Part shown: in pieces, positions 60,001 to 64,000 of the stretch
How the letters are laid out: every line of letters begins with the position of its first letter
How positions within the stretch are numbered: position 1 is the first letter of the stretch
Assembly (NCBI RefSeq): GCF_000717595.1
Contig: NZ_JNZO01000050.1
Span: forward strand, 7,603 to 71,602
DNA from: Streptomyces flavochromogenes
GTDB lineage: Bacteria > Actinomycetota > Actinomycetes > Streptomycetales > Streptomycetaceae
Direction: 5' to 3'
Length of the DNA stretch: 64,000 nucleotides
Notes under the pieces: model-generated
Databases searched by the model: none
The model's input: only the letters and a program-made list of their open reading frames with translations
What the model was told of the DNA's origin: nothing
Translations under genes and position numbers: made by a program

Positions 60001-61373
60001 AGAACACCGGCCGCTTCATCTCCGCCGACCCCCTCATCGACATCACCGACCCGCTCCAGATGAACGGGTACACCTACTCCAACGGAAACCCCGTCTCGAA
60101 GAGCGATCCCACAGGCTTTGCCCCCGACGACTGCGCCAACAACGGAGTCAGCTGCTCTCCTAACTCCGATGGCTCGTGGAATGTAGGCAAGACCAGTGAG
60201 TACGCAAAGTACAACCCGGCGCCCCCTGCGGAAGACGATCCTGGCCTTGCGTTCAACAAGGAAAGCGAAGCCGCAGGAAATTTGGTCCAGACGATTGCTG
60301 CGACGTATCTGAAGGAAGATCGATACCGGGACTTCATGCGTATCTATCAGGCTGAACTTGACAAGTTCATGCGTCGGGACCATGAGGTGTCAGCAAACGT
60401 CAAACTTTCCATGTTCGCCAACGTGTGCGCGGGACCGGACGCTTTCGGATGCCCGAAGGAAATGATTGACCAGCTCGAGCTCATTGAACTTGAAAAGAGT
60501 GCGCAGGCCGGCGCCTTTGAGGGGGGTGGCCGCCTCAGTGGCGCCTCCATGTCCAAGGCGTATACCAAGGCGTACAACAAGAGGATCCGAGAGCTGGATC
60601 CCTGCAACAGCTTCGTCCCGGGTGCAAAGGTACTCATGGCCGATGGCAAGATAAAGTCGATCGAATATGTGACGGTGGGTGACAAGGTTCTTTCCGGCGA
60701 CCCAAAGACCGGTGAAGTCAGACCCGAGATCGTCACAGCAGAGATACACGGCCAGGGATACAAGGGGCTCGTAAAGATCACGATAGATATCGACGGAGTG
60801 GAAGGCTCGAAGACTGCTCAGATTTCGGCAACCGACGGCCACCCCTTCTGGGTCCCGGAACTGGGGGAGTGGATCGATGCGGCAGACCTTCGACCCGGGC
60901 AGCGGCTCCAGACCAGCACCGGCACCAATGTGCGGATCGACGCTCTTCATCGCTGGACGGCCTTGGAAGCCAAGGTCTACAACCTCAGCGTTTCTGGGCT
61001 ACACACCTACTATGTACTGGCGGGCAGGACGCCGGTCCTCGTGCACAACTGCCCCATGGCGCGAGGTCGTAATGACCTCAAAGGGGTATCCCTGCCTAAG
61101 TCGTACGATGGTCTCGACATCACGCATGTTCGAGCAAATCATTTCTCAACAGGCAAGGGCGCCAATTCCACGAAGGATCTTTGGCCTAGTAGCATGACTG
61201 ATGATGAACTCGAGGGCGTGGCTCGGCAGGCGCTAAAGCAAGGCACGCTGGTTGGAATTGACAAAGGCACCGGCATGCTTCAGGGGCGGGCTAGAGTGAA
61301 CGGCATGGAGGTCCAGTTCCAAGTCCCAAGAGGTGGAGGTGAAATGCGCTCTATCTATCCCACTGGGCGATAA
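54021..61373 (+). CDS. Rhs/YD-repeat polymorphic toxin with HINT domain and C-terminal RNase-like tip
   Basis: 2450 residues. The TTG at 54021 follows GGAGGGA; a GTG at 54000 in the same frame has no ribosome binding site. A basic N-terminus and one helix (RTVIPALGAALLVGLLPAQS) give a signal peptide. Then come an SpvB/TcdB-like region (PAGPAPSITLSYNSQSVDGK, TSWIGEGWDYSPGFIERRYR), YD repeats such as YDALGRLTR, YDKRGNRAGVTDPAGNTWTY and YDTEYRPTGR, and the Rhs core GAREYDQNTGRFISADPLID near residue 1987. A HINT (intein-like) domain spans residues 2195-2343 (CNSFVPGAKVLMADGKIKSI; TDGHPFWV; VLVHN|C). Cleavage before Cys2344 would free a 107-residue tip with THVRANH, STKDLWPS and a final MRSIYPTG, suggesting an EndoU/BECR-fold RNase. 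The tip identity is inference. Confidence 0.93.
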   Translation: MFARHRQARRRVRRTVIPALGAALLVGLLPAQSLAMPPDPANAEAGRETIETEPLELEEIELDKPVEGETFEKDLQTLKAEVPTDQQQAPAGTTTPPAADTESFTFGSAPLSPASFTAAATATTEEGGLTQIPNIPVLAGQAAGHPAPTGTWQFTVVDRSSEISQTGEEALKVGSLVTVQAPTAGSVPLSVGINYSTFENLHGADWATRLRLVQFPECYLTTPLEPACQEYEELETVNDPVTNTVTATVDTAADGTVTPASATAPGAASGPAVMQAAYTTVTPTAAGGDKAVIGAVDSGAGPGGSFKATPLAASGKWSAGGSSGAFTYSYPMVIPPAPAGPAPSITLSYNSQSVDGKTAVSSPQTSWIGEGWDYSPGFIERRYRSCKDDTHKLTDDTPNNTAKDDKTSSDLCWVSYNAVMSLGGSTTELVRDAAANSDPATDTEIYRPLKDDGTRIERIVTAGTNGDDNGEHWRVTTTDGTKYHFGLNKVGGAHADSNSVSTVPVFGNHPGEPCHATAFASSRCGDGKQQAWRWGLDKVEDVHGNVMIVNWKQETNYYAVRGKRDGAAPEQYERAAYPASIEYGLRAADLTKPSATVVFATDQRCLKTTGCEPGNFKPGNPTSYRPWWDTPGSLNCASGSKLCPAFPSFWTQLRLKTVTTNAARAGQIGLGQVDTYTLNHSFPEDWYDTAPGLWLNSITRRGFAPGDTTGTPQSKDGVSFDHYTVGKRSHESLRKYLLDKQLPNLVSRDADDKRPGFTRPRIGTIATEAGADIEVEYLGGCQYQPAIDKGKANGACYPVHWSPDGEEKDPAKAWFNRYVVYSVTETDKVTTIFGKPVKTTYDYSGPAWAKSDDEFLRPALRTYSDWRGYRSVTVTKGPRTTPPTSAPKPGDPPHAPPSQSQSTTLYFQGVGGEVLDSVDGTVLLADDAPQYAGMTAETITFLNSGMSPTYFDHDRMTKPLFKHRTRTFPDVSVETASRARKAEDGTDLPALRAYRTGVKKTDSIQADGANWRGVRTTTLDRDSYGLPTAVETAVVTRNGTTETLSEQTCTKTSYVHNTTAWLIGLPSTVRTTATTCADHAGADTATELKGSVHSRYDHLGHGATPTKGLMTDVDGIDGTGTAHSITTSTNYDDLGRLTSITAPETGETKTEYTPATGGPVTSVKTYNAKNHPTTTILDPGRALPLTVTDPNGRVTRTQYDALGRLTRGWSPSRSAGTQTPTVEIAYQTANVAADGKTSPAAVTVMTLKDDGSYARQITLYDGLMRQVQTQSEAHGPGRIVTDTSYDDHGLVAEQTSGYLVKGEPATDLFKVKSPTLVKSRVKTVYDGMERPVRQIPYHGQARQAWTTTTYGDTTTVVDPAGSTVPTTTTVTDALGRVTELRHHTGPGAYRSTTYSYDKRGNRAGVTDPAGNTWTYLHDTRGRVTSAKDPDTGITQTQYDNADRPTIVTDALGQTTYTTYDVLGRITAVHEGSKLQDPVKAYTYDPAGALGLASESKRRTTTGDYTTKITGYDTEYRPTGRQVTIPANAMTTGLSGTYAYDYTYTPTGKPLSVTLPAKGGLPAEKVITRYNEDGLPESTSGKAWYTSDVTYSPYGEVLRSVSSAQPYRIWTTNFIDEHTGRLTRTVTDRETSGPHRISDTGYAYDTAGMITASARQDAVTNTSTTWDNQCFTYDTMGELVNAWTSNIKPNGTGTGCKAASGTTWGYNSTGTPSSGPVADAANAPNTEPAGLPDTAPAAGTIATNTGTPTTTLTGPVTGQAAYHQSFTYDWIGNRAKMTEHDPAGDPTKNVSYTYNYSTTQPHTLTSATSTTAGKNSAYTYNPTGTTKTRDLPGGTPGTPEQTLQWTPEHQLESNTVGATKTTYVYDADGNRILENSPTGSTLYLGETELTTDTVGLITRATRAYTQPGTPTVTRTSVDRSAAHNVSVLLTDHLGTAHTAVEAGDNQPVTRRAFKPYGETRGPKPANWPNKRSYLGVGIDDTTTGLTHIGAREYDQNTGRFISADPLIDITDPLQMNGYTYSNGNPVSKSDPTGFAPDDCANNGVSCSPNSDGSWNVGKTSEYAKYNPAPPAEDDPGLAFNKESEAAGNLVQTIAATYLKEDRYRDFMRIYQAELDKFMRRDHEVSANVKLSMFANVCAGPDAFGCPKEMIDQLELIELEKSAQAGAFEGGGRLSGASMSKAYTKAYNKRIRELDPCNSFVPGAKVLMADGKIKSIEYVTVGDKVLSGDPKTGEVRPEIVTAEIHGQGYKGLVKITIDIDGVEGSKTAQISATDGHPFWVPELGEWIDAADLRPGQRLQTSTGTNVRIDALHRWTALEAKVYNLSVSGLHTYYVLAGRTPVLVHNCPMARGRNDLKGVSLPKSYDGLDITHVRANHFSTGKGANSTKDLWPSSMTDDELEGVARQALKQGTLVGIDKGTGMLQGRARVNGMEVQFQVPRGGGEMRSIYPTGR

Positions 61374-61396
61374 GGAACGGTTAAGTCTATTGGTGA

Positions 61397-61424
61397 GCCG
61401 GCAGGGTATTCTTACCCCGCCGGC
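61397..61424 (+). terminator. Hairpin between toxin and immunity genes
   Basis: GCCGGCAGGGTA (61397-61408) pairs with TACCCCGCCGGC (61413-61424), with one A:C mismatch and a TTCT loop. It lies 24 nt after the Rhs stop codon and 15 nt before the immunity start. It may limit read-through or protect the downstream message. Confidence 0.55.
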
Positions 61425-61438
61425 AGAGAGTGGGGAGC

Positions 61439-61897
61439 ATGTCCTTCAAGGTTGTGCTTAATGTGCGATCTCTGAAAGTCGACTCGGTGGACCCGGTTTT
61501 TGTGTCTGGAGATGTGCATGTAGTGGTGGGGGGGTGTGAGTTCCCTTCTGGGGACTGGACGGACTCTCCAATCTCAGCAATAGGTTCGCTGGGATCTGCG
61601 ATCCAATGGGTTCGTAAGGGCGAGCCTGCAGACATGTATTTCTTCGAAGGTCCATATTTTGTGAAACTTTCTCCTTCTGAGTCCTTCCGTACGGACCAGA
61701 AGGTAAGGGTGACGGCTCTCAGGGACTATTGGGACGAGTCTGCTCAAGACTATTTCGGAGAAATAGTCGCAGATTCTTGGGTCTCTCTCGGTGAGGTGGA
61801 GAGGGCCTACTCGCAGGCGGTATCTTCTTTCGTTAGGTGGGGTGAAGAGAACGGAGAAGTGAAACTTCTAGCGCTCTTTAAGGGTATGCCCAAATGA
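61439..61897 (+). CDS. Presumed immunity protein for the Rhs tip
   Basis: 152 residues from the ATG at 61439 (GGGGAG just upstream): MSFKVVLNVRSLKVDSVDPV, FVSGDVHVVVGGCEFPSGDW, SAIGSLGSAIQWVRKGEPAD, MYFFEGPYFVKLSPSESFRT, then VSLGEVERAYSQAVSSFVRW. Beta-rich start and helical end, no signal peptide, cytosolic. The AT-rich base composition matches the toxin tip rather than the Rhs body, and the gene directly follows the toxin, which is where immunity genes sit. The family is not named. The role is inferred from position. Confidence 0.75.
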   Translation: MSFKVVLNVRSLKVDSVDPVFVSGDVHVVVGGCEFPSGDWTDSPISAIGSLGSAIQWVRKGEPADMYFFEGPYFVKLSPSESFRTDQKVRVTALRDYWDESAQDYFGEIVADSWVSLGEVERAYSQAVSSFVRWGEENGEVKLLALFKGMPK

Positions 61898-62034
61898 AGC
61901 AGTCAAATTTCCCGTGAGGTTGTTAATGTGATCGCGAGTGGCGCTTGTCTTGGCGCTCGAGACGGATTCGTGCGTGGCGTTACTGAGATTGAGCTCGTGG
62001 AGGCGTAGGGGCTGACTGTCGAACGGCAGCAGTT

Positions 62035-62135
62035 CCGCGAGAGGTAACGGTCAAGGCGGTCGAGAGGTTCGCCCAGGGCGAGGCGAGCTCGGTGATCGCC
62101 AAGGACCTGAGGGTCAGTGTCCGCTCAGGGAGCGT
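62035..62135 (+). pseudogene. Helix-turn-helix scrap of an IS630-type transposase
   Basis: EREVTVKAVERFAQGEASSV, then IAKDLRVSVRSG. This is the first helix-turn-helix of IS630-like transposases (RxxAVxxFAxGxxxxxVAxxLxVSxRSV), cut off by the IS5-type element that follows. Confidence 0.5.
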
Positions 62136-62159
62136 TTTCAGGGGGACCACTGAGCTTCT

Positions 62160-62909
62160 TCAGCGTTGCCGCTCCAGCGTTAGGACGGCCTTGACGATTG
62201 ACGTCATGCGGTTGGGGCTGCATCGGGACCTGCGGAAAATGCGCCAGGACGTCAGCCTCGCGACGCCGCGTTCGACGGGCGCTCGTGCTGCGGCCAGTGC
62301 CTGGTTGAGGGTCTGCTCGGTGGGGGTGAGTTCCTGCAGGGGCCTGCGCTTGATGCCGGTGGCTAGCCATGGGCCGGCGCCCTGGTAGGCGAGGTCGGCC
62401 AGGATGGGCACGCCCTGGCGCTCGCAGATCCGGATGATCCGGTGGGTGCGGGCGGCGGTCAGGTCGTGGGTGCGGCCCGGCAGGGCGGGCGAGAGCCACA
62501 GCAGCCGGCCGCCGGGGTCGGTGACGACCTGCACGTTCACGCCGTGGCGCCGGTGTTTGTGAGAGTAGTCGGCCCGGCCGTCACCGACCCGGTCGCACTC
62601 GGCGAGGGTGCCGTCGAGCAGGACGAAGTCCGGATCGTGCTCGCGCAGCGTCTTCAGCAGACCCGGTGCACGTTCGGCGAGCAGGTCGACGACCGCACCG
62701 GTGTAGGCGTGGGCGGTGGACTCGCTGATCCCGAACCCGGCGGCGATCTTCGCGAGAGTGGTGTGTTCGCGCAGGTACACCAGTGCCACCATCGCGCGCT
62801 GAGACGGACGGAGCTTGCATCGCCGGTCGCCCTCACGGGTGACGATCAGCATGGTGACCCACTCCACGAGTGCATGCGGCAGGTCGAGTGCGGCAGGATG
62901 GATGACCAA
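62160..62909 (-). CDS. IS5-family (DDE_Tnp_4 type) transposase
   Basis: 249 residues from the start at 62909. HTH region [40 protein letters not shown]; catalytic text [20 protein letters not shown] (first Asp), [60 protein letters not shown] (second Asp) and [20 protein letters not shown] (Glu). The frame is complete. No terminal repeats identified with confidence. Confidence 0.88.
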   Translation of the reverse strand: MVIHPAALDLPHALVEWVTMLIVTREGDRRCKLRPSQRAMVALVYLREHTTLAKIAAGFGISESTAHAYTGAVVDLLAERAPGLLKTLREHDPDFVLLDGTLAECDRVGDGRADYSHKHRRHGVNVQVVTDPGGRLLWLSPALPGRTHDLTAARTHRIIRICERQGVPILADLAYQGAGPWLATGIKRRPLQELTPTEQTLNQALAAARAPVERGVARLTSWRIFRRSRCSPNRMTSIVKAVLTLERQR

Positions 62910-62971
62910 CGAGGCCCCCGAGCAATGTGGTTGAGACGTCAGACATCTCGATCAACAGCTCGGGGGCCTCG
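62910..62971. terminator. 14-bp inverted repeat with 34-nt loop
   Basis: CGAGGCCCCCGAGC (62910-62923) pairs perfectly with GCTCGGGGGCCTCG (62958-62971). It adjoins the transposase start. Probably a hairpin protecting the element from read-through or part of the element's end. Confidence 0.5.
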
Positions 62972-63003
62972 CTCGTTGCGCTTCAGGGCCCATCACTCGA
63001 TCG

Positions 63004-63342
63004 GTGGCCAACTCGAAGAAGCTCATTGACGCAAGCCCCAGCCTCAGGGCATGGGCAACTCGCACCACTGTCGATGGCCTCCCCGTACTCGTTGAGTTCA
63101 TGAGTAACCGGGCCACCGGCCGTATCCGACTGCCGCACGTCTACGAGGACACTGAACACGTCCTGGGCGAGATCACCGACGAGCAGGGCCAAGGCGACCG
63201 CGTACGTAACTGGTTCCGCAGGCCCGGCTACGTCCCCGAGTCGCTGTTCTACGTCTTCGCCGGCCGTCCCGACCGCATCCACCTCACACCACCACAGCTA
63301 CTGATGGAACAAGCCCGCCCCGGCGGAAGTTCCCAAGCCTAA
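63004..63342 (+). CDS. Unknown protein
   Basis: 112 residues from the GTG at 63004: MANSKKLIDASPSLRAWATR, TTVDGLPVLVEFMSNRATGR, IRLPHVYEDTEHVLGEITDE, QGQGDRVRNWFRRPGYVPES, LFYVFAGRPDRIHLTPPQLL. It looks like genuine protein but no family is recognised. No clear ribosome binding site, so it may be a fragment of a larger gene cut by the IS5-type element. Confidence 0.5.
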   Translation: MANSKKLIDASPSLRAWATRTTVDGLPVLVEFMSNRATGRIRLPHVYEDTEHVLGEITDEQGQGDRVRNWFRRPGYVPESLFYVFAGRPDRIHLTPPQLLMEQARPGGSSQA

Positions 63343-63584
63343 CTCCGTTCCTCCCACCGATCCGGCGAGAGGAAAAGACACAGACCGAACCGGCACCGGC
63401 GGACCTGCCGTCGGAGAGCGACCGCTTCGGCTCATCCACGCGGGCCGTGCGAGTGGAGAACGATCCGTAAGAACCCGACAGCGCCTCACCCAGCGGTGCG
63501 GCCCAGCCGAAGATGAGCAGGACGGACTTCCGCAAGCTGGGCATCGCTGACGTCACGTCTCGCATGCTCACCGCCCATGGGGGC

Positions 63585-63617
63585 GTCCCGACCTCGCCTC
63601 AGCGGCGAGGTCGGGAC
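63585..63617. terminator. 14-bp perfect hairpin
   Basis: GTCCCGACCTCGCC (63585-63598) pairs with GGCGAGGTCGGGAC (63604-63617) around a 5-nt loop. It lies between the unknown gene at 63.0-63.3 kb and the minus-strand fragment at 63.6 kb, and could end both transcripts. Confidence 0.7.
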
Positions 63618-63637
63618 AGCGGGGGAGAGGCAGGCTG

Positions 63638-63874
63638 TCAGCCGGTGCAGTGCGGGGCGAGTGCGGCGGCGGTCAGCCCGCTGCCGAGGTAGGTGTCGAG
63701 GGTGTGGAAGTGGAGTGCCGCCATGTGCGTCTCGTGATGGACGTCGACGGGGAAGCGGTCGCCCAGGCGCCGGGGGAGGGCCACGAGATCGCCGGCATCG
63801 GCGATGTTGATCCAGTGGGAGATTCCGGCGGGTCGGTGCCCGCGCTGTGAAGAGTCAGGGGACGGTTCCAGCAT
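63638..63874 (-). pseudogene. C-terminal fragment of a hydrolase-like protein
   Basis: The minus strand reads GISHWINIADAGDLVALPRR, LGDRFPVDVHHETHMAALHF and HTLDTYLGSGLTAAALAP to a stop. The block WxNxxDxxDxVAxPxxLxxRFPVDxxxExxxxxxxFHTLxxYL occurs at the C-terminus of Streptomyces proteins with a lipase/serine-hydrolase core. The upstream part is missing. Confidence 0.45.
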
Positions 63875-64000
63875 CTCGAAAACCGCTCCCGGGAGCCCCA
63901 GTGTCGTTTCGTGGGGGTGTAGTTGCGGGGCGGGTGGTGTCTTGTGCTGGGGGTATCCCGGTTTCGATGAGACTGTGTGAGTGCGGTCTTGTGGGGCTGT

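Overview
The window reads as high-GC actinobacterial DNA, almost certainly Streptomyces or a close relative. GTG and TTG starts are common, codons are strongly G/C-ended, and many products are Streptomyces-type families (Mrr-like nuclease, DNRLRE/FG-GAP secreted proteins, lamin-tail exoproteins, CsbD and PRC-barrel stress proteins, Rhs protein with HINT domain). Two decayed genes resembling the telomere terminal protein Tpg (about 14.8-15.1 kb and 43.9-44.4 kb) suggest an arm of a linear replicon. The great density of broken transposases, recombinases and truncated genes fits such an accessory zone. I saw no rRNA, tRNA, replication origin or core housekeeping operon.

Layout. 0-2 kb: partial membrane protein, transposase scrap, two-repeat relic of a type I-E-like CRISPR array, membrane-anchored Mrr-type nuclease, and three 60-bp repeats. 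2-7 kb: AraC regulator, small secreted protein, and an ABC/FtsX pair in overlapping frames. 7-15.7 kb: mobile-element graveyard (ISL3 pieces, a frameshifted IS630 with terminal repeats, resolvase and IstB scraps) interspersed with a methyltransferase, CsbD, a hydrophobic peptide, a PRC-barrel protein, two unknown cytosolic proteins, the first tpg remnant and a broken gcvH-like gene. 15.9-17.6 kb: a gene with an aerolysin-like pattern, preceded by a large inverted repeat and bracketed by degenerate direct repeats. 17.8-25.7 kb: P450 fragment, a stress-type operon (CBM48, hemerythrin, lipoprotein, 27-aa peptide, duplicated membrane protein), three STAS-type proteins, a winged-helix regulator and one damaged lamin-tail gene.

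25.8-38.8 kb: broken cupin and HNH genes, a ketoacyl-ACP synthase divergent from a TetR regulator with two operator palindromes, unknown proteins, HEAT-like repeat and GNAT genes broken by single lesions, and IS256, IS5 and IS30 sequences. 38.8-46 kb: beta-propeller protein, second damaged lamin-tail gene, a translationally coupled three-gene operon (small protein, ECF sigma factor, repeat-bearing membrane protein), second tpg remnant and a helical-repeat protein. 46.5-62 kb: three secreted FG-GAP repeat genes on the minus strand (one frameshifted), then a divergent 2450-residue Rhs polymorphic toxin with a self-cleaving HINT domain, an AT-richer 107-residue tip and an adjacent presumed immunity gene. 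62-64 kb: IS5-type element, one unknown gene and a truncated C-terminal fragment.

Functional themes are inter-bacterial conflict (Rhs toxin/immunity, possible pore former, Mrr nuclease, CRISPR relic), envelope and stress response (CsbD, PRC, hemerythrin, STAS, sigma operon), and insertion-driven decay. Several genes are broken by a single indel or stop codon, some in homopolymers, so part of the decay could be sequencing error rather than biology.
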